Under the pieces are notes generated by a model that did not search any database, was not told where the DNA came from, and saw nothing but the letters and a program-made list of their open reading frames with translations. Both the position numbers and the translations under genes were made by a program. A stretch of DNA of 58,579 nucleotides. Origin: Planctomycetota bacterium (GTDB lineage: Bacteria > Planctomycetota > UBA8108 > UBA1146). Location of the stretch: assembly GCA_014240375.1 (NCBI GenBank), contig JAAZXB010000001.1, forward strand, positions 1 through 58,579, in the 5' to 3' direction. Positions 29,422 to 38,421 of this stretch are shown here, piece after piece; the first letter of the stretch is position 1, and each line of letters starts with the position of its first letter.

Positions 29422-30426
29422 TCAACTCTTCTCGATCACCTCACCAAGCGCCTCGAGCGCCTCCTGTAACGGCTCCTGCGCCAGCCCGAAAGCGATGCGC
29501 ACATGATCGGGGGCCCCGAAGAAACGCCCCGGAGTCAGGTTGACTCCGTGCTCGAGACAGCGCTGCTGGAACTGATCGCCGTCGAGTCCTGCGATCGGAA
29601 CCCGGGGAAAGCACACCAGGCCCCCCGCGGGTGCGACCAGTTCGATCGAGTGTTGCTCTAACCAGCGAGAGAATACCTGCCACCCTTCGGTGGCGAATTT
29701 CCGACCCCGCTGGCGCAATGGCTGGTAGCGCTTCATCGCCGCTCGAGCCACCTGATCGGTGAGACAGGAGTTGTGCAGTGTCGTGGAATCGAAGACCCGG
29801 CGGGCCAGATCGACCAACGGCTCGGTCGCCATTCCCCAACCAAATCGAATCTGTGAGACTCCATGAACCTTGTTCAGCCCACCGATGCTGATGATGGATG
29901 GATGCCTTCGACAGAGGGGGCCGGGATCCGGATCGAGGAACGGTCGATACATCTCATCGACGATGACATGGCACCCCTCCTCCTCTGCGATGACAGCAAT
30001 CCCCTGCTCCTCTTCGACCGACAGGCGAACTCCACTGGGATTGTGCAAGTTGGTCAGGAGTACCACCGCAGCGGAATTGTCCGCTACCGTGCGGGCCAGC
30101 AGATCGAGATCGATTCGATAGTGCTGATCAAACCTCCGCGGGAAGGGAACCGTATTCACCCCCACCACCGACAAGGCATCGACGATCGGCAGATATCCAG
30201 GAACCTCGTGCACCACCGTTTTTCCTGGACCCGCCAACGCCGCTGCGAAGCAGAAGTGGGCATGGGAGGCACTGGATGCGAGCAAGACCCCGGCGGGATC
30301 GACCCCCCAGAGATCGGAGATGTCGTCCATCACTTCGGTCGGACCATAGGGTGTGAACTCGAACAGTTGCAAGGAAGATGGATCGAGTCCGATCTCATGC
30401 CAACCGACAGGAGGCACCGCACTCAT
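29422..30426 (-). CDS. PLP-dependent aminotransferase (fold type I, class I/II)
   Basis: A 334-residue aminotransferase. Substrate and PLP-site motifs include TNLHNPSGVRLS, VDEMYRPF (PLP ring contact) and SIGGLNKVHGVSQIRFGW with the Schiff-base Lys. The ATG at 30426 (MSAVPPVGWHEIGLD) is chosen because it lies 2 nt after the MA-peptidase stop codon; the frame stays open further upstream into that gene. The amino donor and acceptor cannot be read from sequence. The total length is short for class I (usually 370-400). Confidence 0.85.
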   Translation of the reverse strand: MSAVPPVGWHEIGLDPSSLQLFEFTPYGPTEVMDDISDLWGVDPAGVLLASSASHAHFCFAAALAGPGKTVVHEVPGYLPIVDALSVVGVNTVPFPRRFDQHYRIDLDLLARTVADNSAAVVLLTNLHNPSGVRLSVEEEQGIAVIAEEEGCHVIVDEMYRPFLDPDPGPLCRRHPSIISIGGLNKVHGVSQIRFGWGMATEPLVDLARRVFDSTTLHNSCLTDQVARAAMKRYQPLRQRGRKFATEGWQVFSRWLEQHSIELVAPAGGLVCFPRVPIAGLDGDQFQQRCLEHGVNLTPGRFFGAPDHVRIAFGLAQEPLQEALEALGEVIEKS

Positions 30427-30428
30427 CG

Positions 30429-31424
30429 TCAGACGATGTCTTCCCCGCTGTCCGTCCGATTTTGCCCATCGGATGTAGGGTACCTCTGAGAGTGCCACCG
30501 TTCTTCCTCCTCCATCTGTCTCAACCTGGATCTGCGTCTCATGATTTGAACCACGAAGGCGATAATGACCAGTAGTGCGAGACCATTCCACGACAGAATC
30601 AGGTCGAGGATCAGCCCCAGGAACACATCGCGATCCGCCAGCTCCGTGATCCAGTCTCGGGTCGCCTCCTCGATCGTCAACCCTGTTTCCAGTTCGAATC
30701 CTTGGTGCCAGTGGCTTCCCTCCTTGCAACGAGCCAGGATCCGCGCATGAAGTCCGGGTTCAAAATTTCGCCGAGTCCAATCGATGAAGGATAGAGCCTC
30801 GGCATAGAGCAGCGATGCTCGGCCGTGGGTCCGCGGAAGGTATTGATCCAGTTCAGTGATGGGAACCAGTGAGTCTCCCCGCGCCAGCATGGTCAAGGCC
30901 CGGCTCGTCGATGGGTCGGGTCGTTGATGGGCTGCGGACTGTGCGAGCCCCTCATGAACCCAGCGAGGTAACGGCCCTCCCGCTTCTTCCAGCACCAGGT
31001 GCGCCAGTTCATGGGTGACGGTGGCTCCGCCCCCGATGGGATGGCGCACCAGATAATGAGAGTCGATGATGATGATGGATTTACGGGTCAACGCCACCGC
31101 AGGCACCCACTCGGGAACTCCCTCGCCTTGATAGTGTTCCAGCGCATTGTTGAGCCCTGCCGAGGTACTGACCAGCAGCACCAGTGGTCGGCGGGTGGAG
31201 CGAGAACCAAGCCACTGCCTCAGGTCCTTCAGTGTCGATTCCACCAGCGAGGCGAGCTTCTCCGAAGGGGGCCCCACAGCAGAAGAATGGGCCCAGTCGA
31301 CACTGACGCCCTCGACCGTGAGAAAGCCATCCGGCGGTGAAGGAGTGTCGCTGGCGATGGCCCACGAACTGACCCACAGCAACAACAGCAGCCACCACGA
31401 TGTTCGGCAAAGAAATCGGATCAA
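30429..31424 (-). CDS. Membrane-anchored MA-family peptidase-like protein
   Basis: A 331-residue protein with an N-terminal signal or anchor (WWLLLLLWVSSWAIA) and a gluzincin-type metal motif, HELAH (in TVTHELAHLVLEEAGG), followed by WVHEGLAQ. The downstream Glu in that segment is a plausible third ligand, as in peptidase_MA-like domains. A C-terminal membrane helix lies near residues 285-305. The TTG at 31424 is chosen: GGAG lies seven bases upstream, and the longer frame from 31481 would run through the terminator hairpin at 31440-31479. Confidence 0.72.
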   Translation of the reverse strand: MIRFLCRTSWWLLLLLWVSSWAIASDTPSPPDGFLTVEGVSVDWAHSSAVGPPSEKLASLVESTLKDLRQWLGSRSTRRPLVLLVSTSAGLNNALEHYQGEGVPEWVPAVALTRKSIIIIDSHYLVRHPIGGGATVTHELAHLVLEEAGGPLPRWVHEGLAQSAAHQRPDPSTSRALTMLARGDSLVPITELDQYLPRTHGRASLLYAEALSFIDWTRRNFEPGLHARILARCKEGSHWHQGFELETGLTIEEATRDWITELADRDVFLGLILDLILSWNGLALLVIIAFVVQIMRRRSRLRQMEEEERWHSQRYPTSDGQNRTDSGEDIV

Positions 31425-31439
31425 AACAACTCTCCGATG

Positions 31440-31479
31440 AAAAAGAGGGGGTGCGAAGCCTGTCGCTTCGCACCCCCTC
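31440..31479 (-). terminator. Rho-independent terminator of the actin-like operon
   Basis: On the minus strand, a perfect 15-bp stem (31465-31479 with 31445-31459) with a 5-nt loop is followed by TTTTTC. It lies 26 nt beyond the stop codon of the actin-like gene, so it should separate that gene from the MA-peptidase gene. Confidence 0.92.
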
Positions 31480-31505
31480 ATGATCGTCAGAATCAGTGAC
31501 CGACG

Positions 31506-32732
31506 CTAGGCACTCTCGGAGAGAGAAGCGACCAGGCAGCCCTTCGAGACGCTGTACAGTGGATCCTCGGCGAGACGGATCTCCTTCACCTCGAGCGGGA
31601 ACTGGATCTTGTCGAACTCCTCCTGGAAGACCTCGACAAAGCCACCCACCATGCTGGTTCCACCCGCGCAAACGATGCTCACCGGATCGGGGAACTTCGG
31701 CATCGTGGCGGAGGACTCAAATCGCTCCTTGATGTTCTTCAGGGTGTAGGCGATCAGGTTGCGGTAGTAGATCTCGACCGCTTCTTCTTCACGTCCCTGA
31801 GGATTGGTCAGGTCGATACCCTTCTCCTTCATGCCACAAGCGCGACTGGAACTGATTCCAAGGACGCTGGCGACGTTATGGTCGATCCAGTCACCACCAC
31901 GGGTGGTCGAGAAGGAAAGAGCGGGAATCGATTTGTAGGCGACGCAGACATTGAACATTCCGCCACCGCAGGAGATTCCGATTCCGGTGAAGTCATCTTC
32001 GGCGAGTTCCGAGAAGACCACAGCGTGTCCCTCGATCAGCGGCTTCGGCTCGTATCCGAGGCCCTTGAGCAATCCACCGAAGACACCCTGGTGGTAAACC
32101 ACATTCAGGTCGGCATCGATCGGCTCGGCAGGAACGGAGTAGTAACAAACTTCACCCTGCTGCTGCGGCTGTCCCAGAAGAGTCTCGAGAAGCATCTTCT
32201 CGATCGGCAGTGCGTCCGACTCGTCGGGACTGATCATGCCGTCCTTCATCGGGCGACGTGTGTTGCGATTGAAGATGTTGGCGAGTTCAAACGCCGGATC
32301 ACCGACCACAACCATGCGGTTGTTGACCACGACATACTGAACACCAAGGCGAGTCAGCATGTTACGAGTGTAATCATCGCAATCGATGTCGATGAATGCA
32401 TTGCGCTGGATCTTGAGGTTGACGTTTCCGGTGCTGTCCTGACAGGACGAGACCAGATTCGCGGTACCAACATCGAGACCACGACCGAGGGCGACACCGG
32501 CACCTGCGGCAACAGGAGTCGAGGCACTTTCAGTGGTCGCAGCAGCAGGTACTGCAGCCACTGGAGCGGCCTTCGCGGCGGCTTTGGTCGTCGTGTCTTT
32601 GGCCGGATAGTTCACTGCGTTGAGCGCATCAGCCTCTTCGATACCAAACGCGACTTCTTTTTTCTTGCCGGCATTCACCTTGGGACCGTGATCCTCAAAG
32701 TTCTTGCGGGCGTAATCTTCGTAATCACCCAT
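31506..32732 (-). CDS. Actin-fold ATPase of unassigned subfamily
   Basis: A 408-residue protein. The first ~85 residues are Ala/Pro/Thr-rich and probably disordered. An actin/MreB/Hsp70-type core follows: phosphate-1 loop RGLDVGTANLV, phosphate-2 loop GIGISCGGGMFNV, adenosine motif IVCAGGTSMVGGF. The segment RRPMKDGMISPDES resembles the loop after strand 3 in MreB and PilM. It is neither a clear MreB, FtsA, ParM nor PilM. A coiled-coil gene precedes it by 6 nt and a strong terminator follows. It may form a filament or a scaffold used in cell shape, division or cargo positioning (inference). Confidence 0.78.
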   Translation of the reverse strand: MGDYEDYARKNFEDHGPKVNAGKKKEVAFGIEEADALNAVNYPAKDTTTKAAAKAAPVAAVPAAATTESASTPVAAGAGVALGRGLDVGTANLVSSCQDSTGNVNLKIQRNAFIDIDCDDYTRNMLTRLGVQYVVVNNRMVVVGDPAFELANIFNRNTRRPMKDGMISPDESDALPIEKMLLETLLGQPQQQGEVCYYSVPAEPIDADLNVVYHQGVFGGLLKGLGYEPKPLIEGHAVVFSELAEDDFTGIGISCGGGMFNVCVAYKSIPALSFSTTRGGDWIDHNVASVLGISSSRACGMKEKGIDLTNPQGREEEAVEIYYRNLIAYTLKNIKERFESSATMPKFPDPVSIVCAGGTSMVGGFVEVFQEEFDKIQFPLEVKEIRLAEDPLYSVSKGCLVASLSESA

Positions 32733-32738
32733 TCCCCA

Positions 32739-33434
32739 TCACTCACTTTCATTCTGGAGGCCTCGCAATTTGGCCAGACTGGCCGCGACACCTCCCGCTT
32801 TCGCGTTCTTGACCTCGACCTGATCGAGGTTGTTTTCGAGTTTTCCCCCCGTCTCCTTGGAGAAAAGAGCAACAAGCGCTTCCTCCGACGGGGCTTCACT
32901 TACCTTTTTGAATCCTCCACCCTGCGGCGAATTTCCAACGCGCTGGGCCAGGTTATCGATGCTCTGGCGGATACCTTCGATCTCTTCGCCAGAGCTCTCC
33001 TTTGAACCGACGCCGGCATCTTCGACCGCAGCCTTGACCACCGATCGAAGTTGATCCGCATCGATGCCGGGAGTCGCAGGAGCAGGGCAGGAACGAGCAT
33101 CTTGTAGCTGTCCTTCGAGCGTCACCGCCTGCTCCCTGAGGGACTCGATCCGCTCCTCGTAGTTCTTCTGCTGTTCCAGTTGCTCGGACTTACGCTCCTT
33201 CACCAGACGAGTGAATTCGCTTCGAGCCTCGTTGCGGATCTGCTGTTGATCGACATCGCTGATCTCGGTGAGGCGTTCTTCAACGACCTTTTCCACCGCT
33301 TCATCGATCATCCGGAGAATCGTGGATCGATCGAGAACCTTGACAGTTCGCAGCCCACGGCGGGCCAACTCTTCGACAGATACGGTGTTGGCACTCTTCT
33401 GGAGGGCGTCTGGTACATCAAAGGTCTGACTCAT
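32739..33434 (-). CDS. Coiled-coil partner of the actin-like protein
   Basis: A 231-residue hydrophilic protein. Residues ~40-120 form a long Glu/Gln/Lys-rich coiled coil (VEERLTEISDVDQQQIRNE and on). A Pro-containing break and a second helical segment follow (DADQLRSVVKAAVEDAG), then a short basic tail ending AASLAKLRGLQNE. There is no signal peptide or membrane segment. It ends 6 nt before the actin-like gene, so the two form a two-gene operon and probably interact. I recognise no family. Confidence 0.7.
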   Translation of the reverse strand: MSQTFDVPDALQKSANTVSVEELARRGLRTVKVLDRSTILRMIDEAVEKVVEERLTEISDVDQQQIRNEARSEFTRLVKERKSEQLEQQKNYEERIESLREQAVTLEGQLQDARSCPAPATPGIDADQLRSVVKAAVEDAGVGSKESSGEEIEGIRQSIDNLAQRVGNSPQGGGFKKVSEAPSEEALVALFSKETGGKLENNLDQVEVKNAKAGGVAASLAKLRGLQNESE

Positions 33435-33647
33435 CGGTCAACCGTCCTGCTCGGGCGCAACTGCGGAGATCCCGAAGATCTCCACCGCAATGCGCTGGGG
33501 TCGATCGCAAGATCAACCCGACCACGAAGGCCCCTGACTTGAGGCCAAGAAGACTAACATCGGGTATCAAAAGCAGGCAAACCGCGGGCCGCGGCCTGCA
33601 TCGGGAGAATATCCCCAGTGGCGTGTCAGGGGCGTCAGAAGGCTCTT
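33435..33647. other. 213-nt intergenic region with GC-rich palindromes
   Basis: This separates the coiled-coil gene from the small lipoprotein gene, both on the minus strand. It contains CCGCGGGCCGCGG (within 33582-33598) and other short repeats, but no strong terminator or gene is seen. It should hold the promoter of the actin-like operon. Confidence 0.35.
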
Positions 33648-34379
33648 TTAGATCTCTGCGTCATTGAGCCTTTGAGCATATAGACGGATTCGAGACTGGA
33701 TCTCTCGGCGATCTGCTGAGGAGAGTTTGGTACCAAACACCTCGAGCAAATTGATCAGCGTGGTTCGCGCTCCGGAGTAATCCCCCAGCGCGACATCGAT
33801 CTGCTGAAGATCCCAGTACTGCTTGGGATCCTGGTAGGCGGGGGTGGTCGATCGGAGATGGAAATCCATGTCCCTTCTGGCCAGTTTGAGCCACTTGTTC
33901 GCCCCGATTTCCGCTTCTGCGCGGCGCTGGAGTTGATCTTGCGGAGGAGTGGCACCGGACTTTTCATAGGGTGTGCACTGTTCATCGGCCTTGGCATACA
34001 GCGCCTGGTATCCCGCTGCGATCCGCTGTCTCAGGATGAATCGCTCCATCCGCGGCTGAATCGACTCTCCCGCCAGTTGGACCGCTTCATCGAGGAGTAC
34101 GATCGCCTCCTCGTAACGACCGACACCCACCAGGATGCTGTCGGCATCATCGAGATTGACATCCTCCATCACCGACCGAACGATCTTGTTGACCTTGGCT
34201 CGGTTCTTCGTGATGGTTTGGGCCGATTCGACCGCATCTTCTTCCTCGCGAACATCTGTGGACGGATTGCATCCGACCAGTGCGACCAGCACTGCCAGCC
34301 CCATCACCTGGATGAAGAGAGGAAAGATCGACTTCCTCCGGTAGAAACGCGGAGAATCTGACATCTGGAATTCAAGCAT
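33648..34379 (-). CDS. Small helical (TPR-like) lipoprotein
   Basis: A 243-residue protein with a basic, hydrophobic N-terminus and the lipobox ALVGC at about residue 37. A mostly helical body follows in which YEEAIVLLDEAVQLAGES and GDYSGARTTLINLLEVFG look like TPR units. The ATG at 34379 is used because AGAGGA lies eight bases upstream, supplied by the last copy of the 17-bp repeat; an in-frame ATG at 34364 lacks such a site. It probably sits in the envelope as a scaffold. No family is recognised. Confidence 0.7.
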   Translation of the reverse strand: MLEFQMSDSPRFYRRKSIFPLFIQVMGLAVLVALVGCNPSTDVREEEDAVESAQTITKNRAKVNKIVRSVMEDVNLDDADSILVGVGRYEEAIVLLDEAVQLAGESIQPRMERFILRQRIAAGYQALYAKADEQCTPYEKSGATPPQDQLQRRAEAEIGANKWLKLARRDMDFHLRSTTPAYQDPKQYWDLQQIDVALGDYSGARTTLINLLEVFGTKLSSADRREIQSRIRLYAQRLNDAEI

Positions 34380-34383
34380 CTAT

Positions 34384-34485
34384 TGGGTCCTCTGCATGAT
34401 TGGGTCCTCTGCATGATTGGGTCCTCTGCATGATTGGGTCCTCTGCATGACTGGGTCCTCTGCATGACTGGGTCCTCTGCATGAC
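34384..34485 (-). repeat. Six 17-bp tandem repeats, each a Shine-Dalgarno plus ATG
   Basis: Six head-to-tail copies of a 17-bp unit begin at 34384, 34401, 34418, 34435, 34452 and 34469. On the minus strand each reads CAGAGGACCCA, then ATC or GTC, then ATG, that is a Shine-Dalgarno-like AGAGGA, a 7-nt spacer and an ATG. The last copy supplies the ribosome-binding site of the lipoprotein gene (33648-34379). Because 17 is not a multiple of 3, the six ATGs fall in all three frames. Confidence 0.95.
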
Positions 34486-34579
34486 AGCGAGACGGGTCTC
34501 TGAGATCGACCGTCCAGTCTAGTGCCATAGTGCTGGATGGGAAGTGTGATGATCCTATCGGAGTCGTAAATTGTGCGGA

Positions 34580-36124
34580 TCAACTCTCCAGATCGGGGAC
34601 GCTGACCGACGATAAACCGTCCTCACGAGGGGTAACCAGGTATTCTCTCTCGCGGTGGATTCGCACCTTTCCCGGCGGAAGCCCCTTCGGTTTCCTGACA
34701 TTCTTGGCCTCGGTCCAGTGGACGATCGCCGTACCGGGTCCCCTCCACCCGGAGAGGTAGGCCGCCACGTAAGCGGCATCCTCGATACTCTCCGGCGCCG
34801 CCACCCGACCGCGGTCGACCCGCAGGATCACGTGGGCTCCTGGCCGGTGGGCGACATGGAAGAACAGGTCATTGCCGCGGGCGGTCCGAATACTCAGTTC
34901 GTCATTTTCTCGAGCACTGCGACCGGCCAGGATCTCGAGCCCTTCCCGACTGCGATACTTTCGAAAACGAGGCGCTTCAGCGACTTGTGAAGATCCTCGC
35001 GGGGTAACCCTCCGTTGCTGCCTCTTCTTTCCATATCGACTTCCCAGGCTTCTCGCCTCGGAGCAACACTGCTCGACCGACTGGTGGTCCAACAGTTCCA
35101 GCTGTTGTTGCTGCTCGATCGATTCCACTCCTTGCTCGAGCTGGGAGATGGCGGCCAACGCCTGGTCCCTTCTCTCTCCGAGCACCACCAGCGATCGCTT
35201 TCCTTTTCTCGATCGCCGAAAACAGCGCTCGATGTTCTGCATCGGAGTTCGATCCTTCTCGAGTGGAATCTCGACCAGCGGCGCGCCCTCCTGATACCAG
35301 TCTTGAACCTCGATCGAGTTCATCCCTCTCGATATGCGCGGGATGTTCCCCTTCAACAGTTCACCGTATCTCTGCCACTGCTGCCACAACGCACCCGCTT
35401 CCAGATCCTGATCCAACTTGCGAGTTCGCCTCCGGAGTAGTCTCAATGCCCGTTTCAGTGACTGCTGTTCAACTCTCAACAGTGCCCGCAGATGATTCTG
35501 CTGTTCTCGCTGCTGCAATCGTGGAAAGAGCCACTGATGGAGCGGGGCCTCGCCCCCTCGCTGATCGCTGGGAATCGCCTGGATCGGATCGAAAGGCATG
35601 GTGGCAGTGGGTCCCGATGGATCCAGATCCCGCGCTCCATCGGGCAATACGTACGGATCTCCACGGCCGACACCGGTGCGACCGCTGACCAGCAACACCC
35701 GACGTGAGCCGCCCTCGATCACCACCAGGCGCCCCATACGGCCAAACAGTTCGACGATCAGTTCCCTGGTGGGTCCTGCTTTCCCTCCTCGTGAAAGGAC
35801 CAGTCGCATCACCCGATCCCCCCCGGGTTGGTCGACTCGTTCTACGCGTGAAGCAGACAGCAGTTCCCGCAGTGCCGTGGCCAGTTCACCAGGTGATGGT
35901 GTGGCCGCGGGAGGATCGTCCCACAGAATCATCCTCGCTGTTTCTGGATGAAGTGAGATCAACAGGTGCCTTCGGGTGGACCCCGATCCGATCACGATCC
36001 TGAGATTCCCATCGGGAGCGTCAAACACCTTACCCACATGCTGTCCCACCACCAGATCAGACAACTCATCGATGAGGCGCGTCACCTCTTCTCGTCTCAA
36101 TCCTCGTGGGGCGTCTTTATTCAC
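34580..36124 (-). CDS. rqcH: Rqc2/RqcH homologue (NFACT protein)
   Basis: A 514-residue NFACT-family protein. The NFACT-N domain (about 20-180) keeps the D103-R104 pair (PGGDRVMRL) needed for tRNA binding in RqcH. A coiled-coil middle (about 200-350) follows, then the NFACT-R domain with NDELSIRTARGNDLFFHVAH, PGAHVIL and HWTEAKNVRKPKG. RqcH adds C-terminal Ala tails to nascent chains on stalled 50S subunits. The GTG at 36124 is chosen because AAGGAG lies seven bases upstream; an ATG-like extension to 36160 runs into a palindrome. Confidence 0.88.
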   Translation of the reverse strand: MNKDAPRGLRREEVTRLIDELSDLVVGQHVGKVFDAPDGNLRIVIGSGSTRRHLLISLHPETARMILWDDPPAATPSPGELATALRELLSASRVERVDQPGGDRVMRLVLSRGGKAGPTRELIVELFGRMGRLVVIEGGSRRVLLVSGRTGVGRGDPYVLPDGARDLDPSGPTATMPFDPIQAIPSDQRGGEAPLHQWLFPRLQQREQQNHLRALLRVEQQSLKRALRLLRRRTRKLDQDLEAGALWQQWQRYGELLKGNIPRISRGMNSIEVQDWYQEGAPLVEIPLEKDRTPMQNIERCFRRSRKGKRSLVVLGERRDQALAAISQLEQGVESIEQQQQLELLDHQSVEQCCSEARSLGSRYGKKRQQRRVTPRGSSQVAEAPRFRKYRSREGLEILAGRSARENDELSIRTARGNDLFFHVAHRPGAHVILRVDRGRVAAPESIEDAAYVAAYLSGWRGPGTAIVHWTEAKNVRKPKGLPPGKVRIHREREYLVTPREDGLSSVSVPDLES

Positions 36125-36140
36125 CGGTCCACTCCTTGCC

Positions 36141-36166
36141 GACGCAGTGAGATCTCTCACTGCGTC
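36141..36166. terminator. 26-bp palindrome between ndk and rqcH
   Basis: A 12-bp inverted repeat (GACGCAGTGAGA / TCTCACTGCGTC) with a 2-nt centre lies 10 nt beyond the ndk stop codon and 17 nt before the rqcH GTG. There is no T-run on either strand, so it may be a weak terminator, a processing site or an operator. Confidence 0.5.
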
Positions 36167-36175
36167 GACTCGCCA

Positions 36176-36628
36176 TCACTCTGCTGCGTTCCAGCAGTCG
36201 TCGACGAGCGGGTAGGAGTGAAGATCGTCTGCTCCGAAGAACAGCTCCAGCTCACGTTGGGCCGCCTCGGGACTGTCCGATCCGTGGACCAGGTTGAATC
36301 CGTTTGAAATTCCAAAATCCCCGCGGATGGTTCCGGCGGTGGCGTCGCAGCCAAAGGTCTCCCCCATCAGCTTGCGACAGACGGTGATCGCCTGATTCCC
36401 CTCGAGAGCGAGCGCCACGACCGGTCCAGACGTCATGAACTGGACCAGCCCGGCGTAGAACGGTTTCCCCTGGTGTGCCTCGTAGTGGGTTGCGGCCAGT
36501 TGGTCACTGATCTTCATCAGTCTCATGCCGATCACCTTGAGCCCCTTGCGCTCGAATCGTTCGATAATCGGGCCTACCAGGCGCCTCTGAACGGCATCTG
36601 GCTTCAGCAGGATGAGAGTACGCTCCAT
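36176..36628 (-). CDS. ndk: Nucleoside diphosphate kinase
   Basis: A 150-residue enzyme with the family start ERTLILLKPDAVQRRLVG and the phosphohistidine site NLVHGSDSPEAAQREL (family pattern NxxHGSDS). It transfers gamma-phosphate from ATP to other NDPs. The ATG at 36628 has AAGGA eight bases upstream; a long frame continues upstream to 37321 but antisense to the sigma-54 activator and is not family-like. Confidence 0.97.
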   Translation of the reverse strand: MERTLILLKPDAVQRRLVGPIIERFERKGLKVIGMRLMKISDQLAATHYEAHQGKPFYAGLVQFMTSGPVVALALEGNQAITVCRKLMGETFGCDATAGTIRGDFGISNGFNLVHGSDSPEAAQRELELFFGADDLHSYPLVDDCWNAAE

Positions 36629-36646
36629 CGATCTGATCCTTCCACA

Positions 36647-36660
36647 GGGTGAATTCACCC
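36647..36660. promoter_or_regulatory. Perfect 14-bp palindrome upstream of ndk
   Basis: GGGTGAATTCACCC lies 18 nt upstream of the ndk ATG in the 215-nt divergent region shared with the sigma-54 activator. A perfect palindrome at this place could be an operator. No matching regulator is identified. A second hairpin, CACGAGGA/TCCTCGTG, sits at 36750-36768 nearer the activator gene. Confidence 0.35.
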
Positions 36661-36843
36661 CGGATGGTATGCTTCTTCGCCGCAGGAATCGTACCCGATG
36701 TACGGACCTGGGGTGGTTCCGGGAATACTGCCCGGAAATGACTCCCCGGCACGAGGATGCTCCTCGTGTGCAGGGGAAGGTGATTCTCACCCCTGAGTGC
36801 TCGATTGCCAGTAGATCGAGCGGGGGCAGAGGGAGGTCCAGCG

Positions 36844-38421
36844 ATGGAGTCCGCTCGCGAAGCCCAGAATCCAGCGCTCCTGCACGAGATCCTCGCGCAG
36901 GATGGGACCGGTTCGGCCACGGCTCTGGCTGCGATGCTGGCACAATCGGACCCCCAGAAGTCGCTGCGAGCGCTGCTCGATCTGGCCATCGAGAGTGTCG
37001 GTGCCGAACGAGGATTCCTGCTACGTCCCTCCCAGGATCATCCCTGGCAATGCCTGCTGGCTCGGGACCTCGATCGAGAAGAATTGCGAAACCCACTCGA
37101 CAAGATCCTCGAGCCGCTGGTCCACCGTGCGATGGAACAGAACTCCCCATGGTCCTGCAACGATGTCCCGGCACTACCCGATCGTGACCGCTGGGATCGA
37201 GAAAGACTTCCGCGAACCACAGCCGTCCACATCCTACCCATCGACGCGGAGCACTGGCTCTACCTCGATCACCGCTTTCAATCGCTGAATGATCCCACCC
37301 ATGAAGATGCGTGGCTGGCACTTGCGATGGTAGGAATCCAGTCGACCTTGCTTCGCACTGCGGTCGCCGACAGCAGCACCGCCCCTACCGATCACACGAC
37401 TCCTCGGCGGACGACGAACCGACCCGCTGCAACGTCAAAGGCAACCTTCAAACCAGTCTCGATCATCGGTGAGCATCCAGACATCCTTGCGATGCATCAT
37501 CTGGTCCAGCGTGTCGCTCCCAGTCAAGCACCGATCCTGGTCACCGGAGAAAGCGGCACCGGTAAAGAACTCGCAGCTCGCTCGATCCATCAACACAGCC
37601 TTCGCCCCGATGGACCCTTCATCAGCGAGAATTGCGGCGCCATCGCGGAAAACTTGCTCGAGACTGAATTGTTCGGGTGCATGAAAGGTGCCTTCACCGG
37701 GGCCACGACCGATCGTCCCGGATTGTTCGAACTGGCTCATGGAGGCACCATCTTCCTCGATGAGATCGGAGATACCTCTGCTGGCTTGCAGAAGAAGTTA
37801 CTGCGAGTGATTCAGGAAGGTGTGATCCGCCGTGTGGGTGGCCAGGAATCGATCCAGATCGATGTTCGGGTTCTTTCTGCGACCAATCGAGACCTCTCGG
37901 CAGAGGTCAAGGGGGGCCGCTTCCGTGAGGACCTCTACTACCGGCTCAATGTGATCAATGTTCACCTGCCACCATTGCGGGAGCGCGGCAATGATATTTC
38001 ACTGATCGCAAATCACTTCCTCGCAGATCTCAATCAGGAATCCGACACCGACAAGCAGATGAGCGCCGAGCTCACCGAGGCGCTGTTACAGCATGATTGG
38101 CCCGGCAACATCCGTGAACTGCAAAACGAGATCCGAAGGGTTCATGCCCTAGGAGGAGATCAACTCTCCTCCGCCGACCTGTCTCCCCGGGTGATCGAGA
38201 AGGATCACACCAGCCACCCGAACAGCACCAACAACCTCGGGCTCGACCGGGTGCGCAGTTGCGGCTCCCTCAAGGACGCCATCGAGCAACTGGAAGCGGA
38301 GTGGATCTCGGAGGCTCTCGATCGCTGCAACGGTCGCCGAGGCCAGGTGTGTGAATTGCTGGGAATCCCCAAGACCACCCTCTACGCCAAGATGCGCCGC
38401 TACGGCTTGACCGGGGAGTGA
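36844..38421 (+). CDS. Sigma-54-dependent transcriptional activator (GAF-AAA-Fis)
   Basis: A 525-residue enhancer-binding protein. A GAF-like sensor occupies about residues 10-170. The AAA domain has Walker [16 protein letters not shown], the sigma-54 contact loop GAFTGA, Walker [12 protein letters not shown] and the sensor segment [11 protein letters not shown] Fis-type helix-turn-helix ends it ([20 protein letters not shown]). It should activate RpoN-dependent promoters on a signal sensed by the GAF domain; the ligand and targets are unknown. The ATG at 36844 is chosen because GGGAGG lies seven bases upstream. Confidence 0.93.
   Translation: MESAREAQNPALLHEILAQDGTGSATALAAMLAQSDPQKSLRALLDLAIESVGAERGFLLRPSQDHPWQCLLARDLDREELRNPLDKILEPLVHRAMEQNSPWSCNDVPALPDRDRWDRERLPRTTAVHILPIDAEHWLYLDHRFQSLNDPTHEDAWLALAMVGIQSTLLRTAVADSSTAPTDHTTPRRTTNRPAATSKATFKPVSIIGEHPDILAMHHLVQRVAPSQAPILVTGESGTGKELAARSIHQHSLRPDGPFISENCGAIAENLLETELFGCMKGAFTGATTDRPGLFELAHGGTIFLDEIGDTSAGLQKKLLRVIQEGVIRRVGGQESIQIDVRVLSATNRDLSAEVKGGRFREDLYYRLNVINVHLPPLRERGNDISLIANHFLADLNQESDTDKQMSAELTEALLQHDWPGNIRELQNEIRRVHALGGDQLSSADLSPRVIEKDHTSHPNSTNNLGLDRVRSCGSLKDAIEQLEAEWISEALDRCNGRRGQVCELLGIPKTTLYAKMRRYGLTGE

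Noticed and set aside
29192..29425. 77-codon minus-strand frame and a tRNA/tmRNA-like T-arm fragment
   Set aside because: No start signal or family match; the T-arm lacks the G53-C61 pair and no acceptor or 5' half can be matched.
34384..34485. Possible CRISPR array
   Set aside because: The units are 17 bp and directly adjacent with no spacers, and no cas genes are present.
34380..34583. Short minus-strand frames made of the 17-bp repeats (HAEDP/MQRTQ-like peptides)
   Set aside because: They are translations of the repeats in different frames with no independent support; kept only as a finding about initiation sites.
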